Below are positions 22,640-34,102 of a stretch of 64,000 nucleotides of DNA, one piece after another. Every line of letters starts with the position of its first letter. Position 1 is the first letter of the stretch. The position numbers and the translations under genes are program-made. Source of the stretch: Favolaschia claudopus (Eukaryota; Basidiomycota; Agaricomycetes; Agaricales; Mycenaceae). The stretch spans positions 1,922,001 through 1,986,000 of the forward strand of contig JAWWNJ010000029.1 of assembly GCA_037176885.1 (NCBI GenBank). Reading direction: 5' to 3'. The notes below the pieces were generated by a model, which saw only the letters and a list, made by a program, of their open reading frames with translations, made no database searches and had not been told where the DNA came from.

Positions 22640-24110
22640 TAATTACAAAACATAGGTGTGGTGTACAGACATACCGCGCTCCCAGCCCGCACTCGTTCAT
22701 CACTCGCAGCGCTGGCGTGGAACGGCGGGCTCGCGCGCAAGGACCGGAGAGCAAGCAAAACCTCGGCGTGAGCTTTCGATTCGATGAGCGCGCGAGTCAT
22801 CTCTCTCGTTGAGGCGAGCAAGATGTGCGCTGCGCACACGGACGGCGTGCGCACGAGCAAGGAGCCGACGAAGGCGTGTGCAATGGGGGGAAATGGTGCC
22901 GGCAGCGCATGCAGCCCAGCCCACCCAGATGAACGGAGAGGGCAGCGGTGGCGACCGTCTGTCGAAATATGCTGAAGGAATCATGAAGCGGTTCTCGGCA
23001 CCGGAATCGAGTTTCCCGTGGCTTGCAGTGGTGGTCGTGGTTTGGGTGTGGGTGTGATAGGAAAAGGTTGCAAGGAAGACAGTTTCGGGAATCGAGAAGG
23101 GGGTGCGTGGGAGGGGGATGGGAGTGTTATCGACCGAGAACAAGGGGGCAGGCTTGGCTTCTAGGGTGTCACAGTCGCGGGATGATGAAGGTCGTCGAGC
23201 GTGGGCGAGAATAGGATGAAGGAAGGGGAGGTTGTGAGTCGCGGCGGGTGAGGGGTCTGCGTGTGGGCTGAGGCATCGGCTCGGGTCGTTGGACAAAGAC
23301 ACAGACGACGACGATGCCAAGCTCGACGCTAGCGAGATGTCGAAACACGCGCACTGAGAAAAAATGCCGCAATTCAATGCTCTAGAGGTTGAGGGCGAAA
23401 GAACGGAACGACGCACCAGAATAGTCCTTAGCAAGAACGACTTCCTGACATGGAACGTGCCTGGAGTCGGTGGGTAAATCGCCGCCAGTTGAGGTCATCG
23501 CAGGTGTGGTGGCTGGCGTGGCCAGAGCCGATGGCAGCTGAGCTTTGGCGACAACACTTCTTCACGAGGACTTCGGGCCCGTGGTCTTCGAATCTAAGAC
23601 AATACTCGCAGTGTAGGGTGTCGTCGAAAGGCTCATTGGGGTTGGTAGAATGTGGGAAGAGGCCACGAGGCAGCAAGCTGGGGTAGATACAGCGATCAAT
23701 CCAATGTACAGGGAGATGAGTTGCGTATCACGCACCAAAGGTAATCGATAGCGTCTTCAGTTATGCTGTACTTTTACTGGATAGCGAGCCAATTACATTG
23801 GGCAAAATGGCGTGAGATTGAGCCGCTGCTGGATAACGGAGCACCGCCGGTAGTCACGAGTAGGTTTGGTGTTGATGGTCAGCGCGGGTGAGATGAGGCG
23901 GAAGGTCGTACATAAACATGGCGGCGACGAAGTGCGACCAGCAGAGTGGCGGACTTATGAGAAATTCTTCCAAGTCCGCGATCAGTGACTTGTCACAAAC
24001 ACATGACTTGGTCACTTTGGTTCGGAACAAATATTTGTCTTCACCTCTCTTCCTCTCCTTCCACCATCCAACTCTCAATGTCTTCCTCCAGGCCATTTAC
24101 CACTCCCGTT
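22640..24110 (-). other. Possible minus-strand gene, model unresolved
   Basis: The minus strand has coding-like stretches. One contains LHCEYCLRFEDHGPEV near 23600. Another ends HVPCQEVVLAKDYS near 23430 and splices (23428 to about 23350) to VRVFRHLASVELGIVVVCVF, a membrane-like segment, with a stop near 23170. A frame change of unclear cause separates the first two. I do not recognise the protein. It may be real, decayed or chance. Confidence 0.2.
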
Positions 24111-25925
24111 GATATAGGCCTTCTACCCACCCTCTGTAAGGTCTCTCCTCTCTATTGGTTCCTTCGTTGAGGCGCTATTGTACAGCAGTGTGGCAGCACT
24201 GGGTCCGGTGGGCGTGAGCAGTGTGTTGGCGGAGGTGGAACTCAACTGCTCTTTGTGAGTTTCTGTCTCTGCTTTTATTATGTTTCTTTTCTTGAATCTT
24301 CTTGAACATCCTTCCTTGTGCAATCAGGCACCTTCTCCGCGAAACGGCAAAATCGGCGTGCTCGAAATTGGATTAGTAGAGCTGTGGACGGTTGTGTTCC
24401 CGTCATACATCATTTTGACTCACCCCACAGCGCCTTCGCCGTACATCACTCTACATCACTCCGTAGGCTGAGCGGATTGGCCGCCACCCTCAGCCGCTTT
24501 TCGGACTTCTATCTATCAATGTCCACAAACATCTATCGGTTATCCATGGGACACGGCACTGCGCGATCGTCTCTGGCCCCTCCAAATTTTCTGTTTTCTT
24601 CTCTCCGTTACTAGTACTGTACTCACTTGATCTGGTTAGTTCCCGGCGGCAAATCACGGTTCTTTGGACAGCCTCTTTCTAGTATGTTTCCAGCTACTTG
24701 TATCCAATGTGTCTGATTGAATGCTTGATTCCTCACAGTGCGTCAAGTATTATCTTGTTCGGCTCCATGGTGCGTGCGCTCTGAGCTGTACTCTTACTTT
24801 TTACTCACTATGTGCTCGCAGCCTCCCTCGACCGCGCTCATGCATCAAACCATAACGCTATTCGCCCACACCGCCCTCATGTGCGCGCACCCTCGCCCCT
24901 CAGCTCCCGTCTCAGCGCCGTCGTTGGCTTTTTCGCTCTGTGTGATCTGTCGCACGCGCCGCGTCTCGCTTCGCTGCGAGTATGTCAGTAGCTCGTCCTG
25001 GACATCTGTGAGTGAATCTTCTATCAACAAAACCATACACTCAAATCAAAAGTCAGGCTCGTATTCTCTCTCTCCCTTCCGCTAACGAATCTTTTTAGAT
25101 CAGACCGGCAATACTATCAGAATCTAAAGGTGCGTTCTCCCACATATTTACATGACAAGTTTGGCTTACCATTGATTCCCCAGAACCCTCGATACATTAT
25201 TGGTATCCTTGCTTCAAATGAGTAAGTTCCTTCTGCCTTCTCTTTCAGCCCGTTGATTGATTGTTTTCTTGTCCCCGCAGAATTCTTAGCTGCCAGTGAG
25301 TGGTTTTCATTAGAAATACAGTGTACCCTATGCTCGTAGTAATATACCCCCTTTCTTTGCTTCTGTCCTGTGTTGTGTCTTCGAGCCGGAAATGGGTTTT
25401 TAATTTTTGATTTTTTTTTGGTGTGGCGGGCAAACTCTACAGGGTTCTACAGGCCTTCTACAGAGAACTACGTAGATTTAGCCGTTCTACGGAGCTCTAC
25501 ACAAAGGGTACCCTTGTCTACAGGTTCTACAGGTCTACAGGGACTACGGACTGCTACACAGCACTACGTAGGAGGCCCAGGTATTGCTGATGCAAGCCTC
25601 TATTGTCTTGGGTGGACTTGGTCATTGACTGGAATACTGAGAATTAGTAATGCTGGGGACATATTTATTCTTCACACTTGAGCTGGCTCAGGAGCGACTG
25701 AGTAACTTGAAGGACAACAAATGCGTCTTGTTTTCAATCGATCTATGTACTGTGTTTTGGTAGATTTTGAATGAAATTCTTGTCGTTTGTTTTCAAAATG
25801 GAAGTTTTCATTCGGTTCTATATAACTATATATCATATAGATTGCTCGCCACCGAGAGGGAAAGTACATGCAAACTGCTGCACAAAAATGAAGCCGAGGG
25901 ACAACAAAATATTCGTATCCCATAA
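24110..25925. other. Stretch without a supported gene
   Basis: Several short GT-AG-like intervals and small open pieces on the plus strand (from an ATG near 24078) suggest a multi-exon gene, but I could not join them in frame. Confidence 0.3.
25430..25575. repeat. Cluster of gttctacagg/ctacgtag repeats
   Basis: About ten copies of tctacagg, gttctac and ctacgta(g) words, complementary to the cluster at 22325-22450. Non-coding. Confidence 0.5.
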
Positions 25926-27491
25926 TCAGGTCGCCCAATAGCGCGTTGTATCAGCCGCTCCGTCGGAGTCTACGATAAAAGATGTCCGAATATTCAAAGA
26001 GAACTTCCTGTCGACGGCTAGAGTGCCGAGCTCCTCAGCAATGCTCGGTTGTATAGGTCTAATTTTCCCCGTCCGAAGCCCTAGCCGCCTGATAGGCATA
26101 CATCCACAATTCACCATTTGCTCTGGTGCTGAACGTGATCGCACCATTTCGACCAAGTTGGCCTGATCAAAGGTGGTCCTTCGGCCATCGAGCTCGAGCG
26201 TTTGGAGGTTGGGTGATAGACAGTGGCATTCGGGATGAGATGGCTTGACAGTCAGCCGCGTGAAAATCTCGTTGAGTGCAGTTGCGTTGCATCGGCGCAG
26301 TGGTAGGCGGAGAGTATGGAGAAGGGGGAGTAGCTCGAGGATCGAGATGAGAGTGGATGTTACAAGCGTGCTGCCAACAAGGGAAAGGGAGGAGAGATTG
26401 GGAGGAGGCTCGCGTTGAATCAGCTCCAGCAGTGGAAGAAGTGCGTCGACTGCCTCAGTGCCTTCCGGAATTTTTTGAACGGCGAGAGTATGGAGCTTGG
26501 GCAGAGACATGACACACAGCAGAGCTGATTCGCCGAGATGGAGGTCGGTAAGATGAGGAAGTTCCACCAAGACAGGCGCGTCATCGACAATGGAAGCGGG
26601 TTCGCTGAACATCAAATGAAGGCGGACAAGATTTTGACAGCATTTGAGCACTTCGATGTGATCGTATGCCGTTCCCAGCCCTCGATAGTCTGTGAGCTGA
26701 TGCCATGGGAGGCCGAGGGACACAGTGGGTTCACAGACACCTTTGACGCGGAGTTTTCGAAGCCGGGGAGCGATGGAGAATGCGGTCAATTTCCCTTCCT
26801 CGGCAAATGGGTGATCCTCCTCATCGTCGCCGCCCCAAAACCCCTCGATCTGTAGCTCCTCCAACCGTCCAACATGATCGTGCACCGCGCCAATTTCGTC
26901 CTCGAAATATACCCAGTCAAATGCAATCAGCGCAGAGACCCAACGGTCCGACGTTGCAGCCAGGGGAGCGAGTAGCTTGGCAAAGCTCGTCTCATTTTTC
27001 TCCGATGCATACAGAGCTGGATGAAGATCTGCCGTGCCAGCCCGTGCGAGATGACGATTCATCTGGGAAGGAATCTGGTTGTTCTCGGCGTATATCGTTG
27101 GGAAAGACCACAAGGATTGGGAAGAGAGCGCGACGTTGCGCCAGCGTCGACAGACTTGGCTGACAAGCAACGGACCCTGCCGCTCGACATAGCAGGGACA
27201 CGGTTCAGTAAACGGCGGCGATGAATATTGAAATATCGTCAGCAGAATTTCCGGAGGGAGTCGGTTGATGGAAAAGATCCTGCGCTCGTTGTCAAGGATG
27301 ATTTTCTCGAGGTCCTGGATTCTAGCCTTTAACCTGGCGATCTCTGTGCGAGATTTCGAGACAATCTCTCGAGCAGTAGTAGCTTCGGCTTCGGGAGAGT
27401 CGCCTGCGATGCGGGGCCTTTTGGCTGGGTGCAGAGAAGGTAACATCAGGGATGGGGTCAGAGCGGCACACGAGCGGTCACATTGTGACAT
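25926..27491 (-). CDS. F-box protein, intronless
   Basis: 521 residues from the ATG at 27491 (context accaacATGT). The frame is open 20 codons further upstream without another ATG. Basic/proline N-terminus (AKRPRIAGD), coiled-coil (residues ~40-75: SKSRTEIARLKARIQDLEKI), F-box IFSINRLPPEILLTIFQYS, then VCRRWRNVALSSQSLWSFP and a leucine-rich C-terminus with repeated LHTLxLxL-like units. Same architecture and subfamily as 20308-21954, so a dispersed duplication in opposite orientation. Likely an SCF ligase substrate receptor. The palindrome at 27517-27529 and a duplicated 28-bp unit lie just upstream. Confidence 0.87.
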   Translation of the reverse strand: MSQCDRSCAALTPSLMLPSLHPAKRPRIAGDSPEAEATTAREIVSKSRTEIARLKARIQDLEKIILDNERRIFSINRLPPEILLTIFQYSSPPFTEPCPCYVERQGPLLVSQVCRRWRNVALSSQSLWSFPTIYAENNQIPSQMNRHLARAGTADLHPALYASEKNETSFAKLLAPLAATSDRWVSALIAFDWVYFEDEIGAVHDHVGRLEELQIEGFWGGDDEEDHPFAEEGKLTAFSIAPRLRKLRVKGVCEPTVSLGLPWHQLTDYRGLGTAYDHIEVLKCCQNLVRLHLMFSEPASIVDDAPVLVELPHLTDLHLGESALLCVMSLPKLHTLAVQKIPEGTEAVDALLPLLELIQREPPPNLSSLSLVGSTLVTSTLISILELLPLLHTLRLPLRRCNATALNEIFTRLTVKPSHPECHCLSPNLQTLELDGRRTTFDQANLVEMVRSRSAPEQMVNCGCMPIRRLGLRTGKIRPIQPSIAEELGTLAVDRKFSLNIRTSFIVDSDGAADTTRYWAT

Positions 27492-27516
27492 GTTGGTTTG
27501 CTTTCCACGTGCGCTC

Positions 27517-27529
27517 GTCACACCGTGAC
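27517..27529. promoter_or_regulatory. GTCAC-N3-GTGAC palindrome upstream of F-box gene
   Basis: gtcacaccgtgac, 25 bp upstream of the start codon at 27491 (minus strand); same spacing class as the copy before 20308. Confidence 0.45.
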
Positions 27530-27576
27530 TCTCTTCCCTTCTAACCGCCACCGTGACTCTCTTCCCTTCTAACCGC
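27521..27576. repeat. Tandem 28-bp direct repeat (two units)
   Basis: Unit starting caccgtgactctcttccc is present twice, without mismatch, at 27521-27548 and 27549-27576, followed by a partial third (cacc). It lies in the leader/promoter of the F-box gene and duplicates half of the palindrome. Confidence 0.85.
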
Positions 27577-28101
27577 CACCATGGTGCATCACCCTGTGTA
27601 CTCGCACACCATGCTCAAAGAGGCCGCCGCCGATCGCACTCTCCTCACCGTTAACAACTGCCCATCTATTCAGTCCTCTCGGTACCGTTATGGCTCGCCC
27701 TGACTCAATCTTTGACGCTGACGGTCAGCTGTTGTGCTTTGTCAAATGTGGATAAAGTATTGAATCTTTGGTGAAGTTGAACGTCGAGGCGAAGTAGGAA
27801 GGAACGAACTTGGCTCCGACGGAAAAGGATATCGAACCGACACCCTCAACCTCACCGTTATGGTTTAGGCAGTCAATCTGCTTGAGCGACCTTTGAGCAG
27901 TTGGAGACCGTCTTGTTATCCTACTCTCATCCTATTGGCTTGAAACATCGGCCCCAAAGTCCTTGTGCTCGCGTAGATTTTATCCGCCACCTTCCATGCG
28001 ACCTACCCGACGCATCAGAATGACTCGCTCCAACTCGACTCGGTACCGAGCTCTCGCTCATATAATCGGTCAAAACTCATCGTTTCAAAACCATCTCAAA
28101 C
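27577..28101. other. Intergenic, divergent promoter region
   Basis: Between the divergent F-box and acetyltransferase genes. No open frame of interest. Confidence 0.4.
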
Positions 28102-29058
28102 ATGACCAGCACGACTATGCCCACCGACCCGCTTGCGGGCATGGTTGACAAGTTCACTGTGGACTCTGCTGAGCTTCGCAAAGAAATTTCGACCCACACG
28201 CCGATTCGTTTCACCGATGTTGGCGAGCCTTACCTCCCACTCCCGGCACCTTTCGAGCGCTTCTTCCTCTCTCCGGAGCGCGTCTCGGACATTCCTGATG
28301 ATCAAGCCTTGATGGTATGTCTTTTTTATTTCGCAAACTTCGATCTTTTGATTTTCTTCCTGCAATCCAGAACGACATCCGCGTCGTACGCACCATCGCA
28401 GGGCCGCCTTTCCCCCTCCCCCTCATTGCCTCGCAACGCTGGCTCGTCCGCGAGCGCGCCGAGATCATCAAGCTATTTGAACAGTTCGCGAAGGGTGTCT
28501 TCCGCCCCGCCGCGTGCAACCCTTTCTTCGTCCTGCGCGAGCGCCAAGCAGACACCGGCAAGGAGATCTATGTCGGACAAGTCACTGTCGGGTTCGACGA
28601 GGGTCCCGAGAAGCGGCGTACGCCGATTAATAGCGCATGGGAGGAATGGCGCAATCATAGGGTGTGGCAGATTGGAGGTACGTTGAGTATGAGCTTAGCC
28701 TGGATCGATGAAAAAATACTGCATTAGCTGCGCTTCGTCCCGAATACCACCGTCAGGGGATAGCCACGGCCGCCGTCAGCGTCGCCCTGAACGAGTGGGC
28801 TATCCCGCAGATGGGATGCACAGAGATTAAGGCGGAGTGCTTCGCGTCGAACACAGGCTCTATGAAGTTGTGGGTGAAGTTCGGGTTCGTTGAGGACCCG
28901 GAGCTGCGTGGTACGTTGTTTTCTAGTTTTTCCCTTCCTCCTTGTTATTTCTTCGACGGCTTTCTGACTGGCAATTCTTTCCAGGTGAGATGACTATCCC
29001 GGAAGCCAAGGGCGGCGGGGTCGAACAGGAGAGAGCGTTTATCTGGAATTTGAAATAG
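28102..29058 (+). CDS. GNAT-family N-acetyltransferase
   Basis: Four exons, 28102-28314, 28371-28677, 28728-28910, 28985-29058, give 777 nt and 258 residues. The acetyl-CoA binding motif is RPEYHRQGIATAAV (Q-x-x-G-x-A class, about residue 177), followed by the usual C-terminal pattern AECFASNTGSMKLWVKFGF. The N-terminal ~70 residues (LPLPAPFERFFLSPERVSDIPDD) are typical of RimJ/RimL-like fungal GNATs. It probably transfers an acetyl group from acetyl-CoA to an amine; the substrate is unknown. No signal peptide, so cytosolic. Nothing odd in structure. Neighbours are unrelated. Confidence 0.88.
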
Positions 29059-30284
29059 CTGACCATCCGTATGCACCGCCATGAATCAAATTGCTGGCCG
29101 TCATTTATCTGAGCACTGAACTGCTCCCCATCACGAACATACAGCTTTATTCGATCTCAGACGCCGTCCTTAATTCTATGCCGTCCATCAAGCTTATGCA
29201 TCAAACTTGAGCGCCGTTCCAAAGTCCATATTGTTCCCGATGCAATACATTGCCGTCCAGACTCCAGATTTCAACACTTGAATTGCTCGCACGAGTAGCG
29301 AGCCGACATTCAATTCTGCGGTTAGCACTATCCGGATTACTCCAGAGCAAAGGCGCCGACAAACATCGCTCCCCCGCTCGGTGAATTTTGAATATACCTC
29401 ACTGCAATGTCTATTTCCGCTGATCTGAATCCGATGGTCAGTTTGGTATTCCGCAATGACAAAGACTCAGTCTCAATTTAACTCTACCAGCAATCTTAAG
29501 GTGCCTGTGAAGACCGGTAGATACTTCGCTTGATGTCCAAACAGGACCGACAACAGATGTACAGAGCCCACAACTCGGAAAGCATATGTTAAAGTTTTCG
29601 GCTTCTTTTGCTTTCATCGATTCTAGCATTGCTGCGCATGCTCCCGATCTGCCTTGTTCACTATTACATGGTTATCATCCGATCTCTTCTAGCCGGGTTC
29701 AGTTTCTCGATTTGCACTCGACCTTGATGAGCTCAGTCCTCGTGAAGGGGCGTCTCCGGCTCAACCAACGCCTCATGCTAACGCTTGTCAATTCAATTCC
29801 CTCCCGCCCCTACAGGAAATCAATCGTTGACTGGTGATGCTACTCCGAGAGAAGCAAGTGCGCGTCCCGATTCCAATGTAACCGCAGAATCAAGGGTCGT
29901 CCCGGGAATGTTTTGAGTGTCCTTGGGCGGATCATCTTCATAGAATTGAAGGCCGGGGATCACCGCGCTTCGACTCGACTTCCAGCCACTCGCGCTGCAA
30001 CGGTTCGTTGAACTAACATGGAACCAGCGAGGACCAGCGTTTTTCATTGAAGTCCGCCTCGCCGCGCACCGAAAGCTAGGCTGATCGGAAGTAACACCTG
30101 CTTCACAATGACGTTGGGTGGGGAGCAGAAGCCGACAACGCAAATGGAAGGAATCACTGCACCGGATCCTTCCCCATGGTCATTTGACGGACACTGCGGC
30201 AAAACCTCAGATCTCCATCATCTCCAGCATCATTCAATCTTCTCAGTTGCAGCGTCAAAGCGTATGACCAAGCCTTCCCGGGAG
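29059..30284. other. Intergenic, promoter side of the GH71 gene
   Basis: No supported gene. The small open frames lack motifs. Confidence 0.4.
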
Positions 30285-30293
30285 TATAAAAAG
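30285..30293 (+). promoter_or_regulatory. TATA box of the GH71 gene
   Basis: TATAAAAAG, 49 bp upstream of the ATG at 30334. Confidence 0.6.
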
Positions 30294-30333
30294 CAGGTTC
30301 TCTAGCTCGTCAGATCTCGAACTGAGAACCATC

Positions 30334-32108
30334 ATGCTAGGGGCACTTCTCACTGCGGGTTGCTTCGCTGCTCTAAATATTCTTTCTGCCAATGGCCAGA
30401 TCGTCGTCGCCCACTTCATGGCTCAAAACGCTTTTTCTTACTCGCAGAGTGATTGGGAAAATGACATCAATACAGCCAAGGCTACTGGGATTGACGGATT
30501 CGGTATGAAACTTATTCTTTCTTTGGATGCGTGTTGTTGACGCGACAAAACACTCGCAGCATTGAACATCGCGCTCCCCGACTACGAGGTCGATCGCGTG
30601 GCGACTGCTTTTGTCGGTACGGCTCCTCATTTTCTTCTGAGACAAGCATTAGCTCAATCTCTTCAACAGCTGCGGAAAATGCCGATTTTAAATTGTTCTT
30701 CAGCTTCGATATGTCTCGTTCTTGGCAGCAAAGCGATATGTCGGTGGATTGTAAAGTCAAGCCTGGCGTTTCTCTGAAAATTTAAACGCAGTGTCTCTCT
30801 CGTCGCCACCCACGCCAGCAGTTCCGCGATGTTGACCTATAATGGCGGCGTTCTCGTCTCGACATTCGCTGGTCAAGACAATGGCAATGACTTTTGGGCA
30901 GCCATCAAGACATCGCTGGCCAATCAAGGGATTAAAGTCACTTTTGCGCCGGCGTTCGTCAGTTTCAGGGATCCTAACCAAGCGAACAACCTACTCTCGA
31001 GTTTTCCGTCAATCGATGGGTTTTTCAACTGGTGGTCTTGGTAAAATTTTTGTCGCTTTCCGGAGTACATTGAGTCGTCTAAATTATTTCTCAGGCCGAA
31101 TGATGTGAATGCGCTTCTCACCACGGACACGGATATTGCGTACAGAAATGCGGCTCACAGCCGTGGAGGTCCATACATCATGTGTGAGTCATTTCCGTAC
31201 CGCAGATTTACGAGCCTTGAATTGACACTAATCATCTGAGGTAGCGGTTTCTCCCTGGCAATTCAAGGATATCGATCCAAACAATGCATGGGTAGAACAG
31301 AGTGACACTCTATGGAATTATCGCTGGCTTCAGGCAATTCAGGACGTCAAACCTGATATCGTTGAAATTGGTGCGGATTCATTACTCTGTTTTACGATGT
31401 CCATGTTCATCATTATCTCAGTGACTTGGAATGACTACGGTGAGAACCCCCCTTCGAGCCGAGAATATTTGAAGGCAATGGTTAACAATTCCCTCAGCCG
31501 AATCACATTATATTGGCCCCATCAACCCCAATGTCGACCTTGGGTTCGTCCAGATTAATTCACCATACGTTATGAGAGACTGATCCTCGTTCTGTACTCA
31601 GTAGTGCTGCCCCCAACTATGTAAACGGATTCCCGCATGACGCGTGGCGCACGATCGCTCAATACTACATCTCATGGTACAAAACTGGAAAAGCCCCTAC
31701 GGTTTCCGTGTGTCGATCAGATATTTTATACGGAACTATTCCCATTGACACCGATATTCACAGAACGATGTCGTTGTCTTTTGGTACCGCGCCCACCCGA
31801 AGTCCGTTTCATGCAGTGGCGGTTGGGTGCCACGCATGTCTGACTTCCCCGCCGACGCCGTTTTTGCTGTGTCCCTTCTCAGCTCTCCTGCAACTATATC
31901 TCTTGACATCGGCTCGACTCATGCACAGTTCAACGCAGGGGTCGGTGCAACTCTTGGTTCGGTCAACTTCCCCTCGGAGGACTCGCAGATTCCTTTCATT
32001 CAGATCATACGCAACGGGCAGACGGTTAAGTCAGGTTTTGGCTCCGTTTTTGTTACCCGGAGCTGCTCGTGGTATGACTTTAATCCTTTTGTTGGAATTA
32101 TCCAGTAG
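30334..32108 (+). CDS. GH71 endo-alpha-1,3-glucanase (mutanase)
   Basis: Ten exons: 30334-30502, 30560-30616, 30670-30739, 30792-31040, 31095-31183, 31245-31370, 31422-31439 (18 bp), 31498-31543, 31602-31707, 31764-32108. Total 1,275 nt, 424 residues. Signal peptide MLGALLTAGCFAALNILSANG. GH71 markers: VVAHFMAQNAFSYSQSDWE, GIDGFALNIALPDYE, FKLFFSFDMS, FFNWWSW, SPWQFKDIDPN, WNYRWLQAIQDVKPD, VTWNDYAESHYIGPI, FPHDAWRTIAQYYI. Established: hydrolyses alpha-1,3-glucan of fungal walls, used in mycophagy, autolysis or wall remodelling. No C-terminal CBM24 is seen. Intron 3 needs an unusual donor, GTCGGT (30740). Secreted. Confidence 0.93.
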
Positions 32109-32480
32109 TCGATCGCGATGTGTGTTCAACTTTACTTATTGTTCAAATTGATGCCGTATAACGTGAAGTTGAACATCCCCGAGAAGTCCGAATTTGAACA
32201 TTGTCAAACACGAGTCAACAAATGTTGAATTTGGGCGGCTCATTCAGGTGTGGTGATTTTGGTTGTGTTCAAAAACCTTGTGAACGAAGGTCGCCGTTCA
32301 GACCCGATGTTACTATCTCTATTCTCACTGTACACTCTCTCCGTGCCCAGGTGTTTGACGCAAATGAGAAAGAAGGTGAAAGATGATTCTAGTTTCCGTA
32401 TCAACAGTGACTCAGTGAGTGCTACATTCAATTTCTACATCCACCTTTTGAATGTCCTAAAATCTGCATTGAAGAAAGGC

Positions 32481-33183
32481 TCAATCTTCTGAGCTTATTG
32501 TTACAACCAGATCACCATTTCCATTGGCTGCATTGGACCCTAGAAGAAGTATTTCAACTCGCTTCTATTGGCAATAATCATATGTGACTCACCAGACACG
32601 AGCCCATTTGTTTGGCTGCATCCAAACTCTATTGCAGCTCCACCGGTCGCGACGTCACTGCTGTTAATAGAGGAAAGGCAAAGCGTAAGCGAAATTATTC
32701 TTCAGTAGGTAGAAATCGAGGCACCAATATGAAGAAACAAGACCCCCGCCCTCTTTCCAGTTCGATCCGTACCAGTGACATCCACCTGCAGTGCAAAATG
32801 TGTTCCCTGCAAGGTAAACATTTGGAACAGTGCAAGCTTGATGTCCCAATCCATTGAGATAGTTGAAGCAGGCCGAAGCGTCGCTGGTCGTACATTCCTG
32901 AACATTGTTGCAAATGAGGCTGAAGCGGCGCTCTAGTCCTTTCACGACGTCTAAAATGGTAATACCGATGAGAAGTTTGCATTTTCTTTGGATATGATTA
33001 TTTCCTACCAGGACTCGGGACGCGCTGGTACAGTTCCGCAGAGGTCAAGTTGAGGGAGGCCAAGCTTGGGAGGCCAGGGCCCGGAATGACCTCCGGAAAA
33101 TCCTTGGTGTTGGGCAGAGCGTTGGCAAAGCCAACCGCGCAGAGAGTCAGAGCAAGAAGGCGGTTGATCTCGGTCTTCAACAT
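32481..33183 (-). CDS. Small secreted cysteine-containing protein, copy A
   Basis: Four exons. Exon 1 is 33183-33009 and exon 2 starts at 32950. The exon 2-3 junction (about 32730-32660) keeps a Cys codon, and exon 4 is 32539-32481. Secretion signal LLALTLCAVGFANALP; mature part LPNTKDFPEVIPGPGLPSL, VVKGLERRFSLICNNVQEC, ACFNYLNGLGHQACTV, FCTAGGCHWYGSN, CDVATGGAA, C-terminus NGNGDLVVTISSED. Exon 1 (175 nt) and exon 4 (59 nt) match copy B exactly in length. About 170 residues. I do not recognise the family; it may be an effector-like or wall-associated protein. The frame is open to an earlier ATG at 33267, but copy B and the TATA box at 33249-33256 favour 33183. Confidence 0.8.
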
Positions 33184-33248
33184 GTCTTCTGTGTATAGGT
33201 TAACTTTGAGCTCTTGTCTGAATGCTTCACCATGTTGAAGACTTGCGG

Positions 33249-33256
33249 TATTTATA
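33249..33256 (-). promoter_or_regulatory. TATA box of secreted protein copy A
   Basis: TATAAATA on the minus strand, 66 bp upstream of the ATG at 33183. Confidence 0.55.
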
Positions 33257-33269
33257 CTCCACGGCATAG

Positions 33270-34040
33270 TATTATTAATCCAGTTTTGTTTAGAGTTCTA
33301 TCTATTCTCAGAGATCCTTTATTTAGCACGGTGATAGTAGACCGCAGGCTGATTGTCTGGATTCTTGCGCTGACTCAATTGACTTTCTCCATCCTCTGCT
33401 CAAATTTAGATCTACATGGCGAGAACGACGGATTTCGATTCGCTTACCAATTGGCAGAAAGGACGCTTGATGTACCCGGGTCCCGAAGTATGTCTGTTGA
33501 CATCTTTCGATTGCGAGGTCATCGGATTGAATGATATACCTCCATACCTCAGCGACTGGCAATCGTGGAGTTCAGTCTTTCGAAAAATCAGCAAGGTCTG
33601 GTGCACGTTCCAACTTCGAGTTCTATTTTCGATTGATCAAGGTACAGGCATTATGACAAACCGAAATATTTGACTGTTCCGAAAGATTAGGGAAAGATTT
33701 GATTGAACCCCCACATGAATCGGTTCGCTTGTTGGCCGGATTTGGGACACTGCTTTCAAACTTCGGGATGATGCACAGCAGGCATGTGGTTTAAAAGGAT
33801 CTAGGAGGTTTGATGCCTACCTGGGTCTATATCGTGCTATAACGGCTCAGTTAATAAGCAGGTAGTTCAGTCATCATCCGATGTGTGGGCTAATGATTCA
33901 GTGACGGACGAACCTCAACTGTGTAAATGTATCCGGCTTGAAAGGCCTGCCCTCTGAGATGACTAGGATACCGAGCTGGCCGCAATCGTGCGGCACGTCT
34001 CACTGAACGAGACCGGTGTGAGTCGTCAAACGGTGCCTGG
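33270..34040. promoter_or_regulatory. Shared divergent intergenic region of the secreted protein pair
   Basis: The two start codons are 919 bp apart and face outward. No gene is supported between them. Each side has its own TATA-like box. Confidence 0.4.
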
Positions 34041-34045
34041 GGCAG

Positions 34046-34053
34046 CATAAATA
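34046..34053 (+). promoter_or_regulatory. TATA-like box of secreted protein copy B
   Basis: CATAAATA, 57 bp upstream of the ATG at 34103, in a context similar to that of copy A. Confidence 0.5.
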
Positions 34054-34102
34054 CTAAGAATCTGAAGCATTGAGATCAGAGCTCAAAATCGACCTACTTA
34101 TC

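Noticed and set aside
22700..23434. 244-codon minus-strand open frame
   Set aside because: Ser/Pro/Arg-rich without a motif; a different frame in the same place shows better splice and hydrophobic features, so no CDS was called from it.
28211..28561. Minus-strand frame over the acetyltransferase gene
   Set aside because: It mirrors the GNAT exons and has no independent support.
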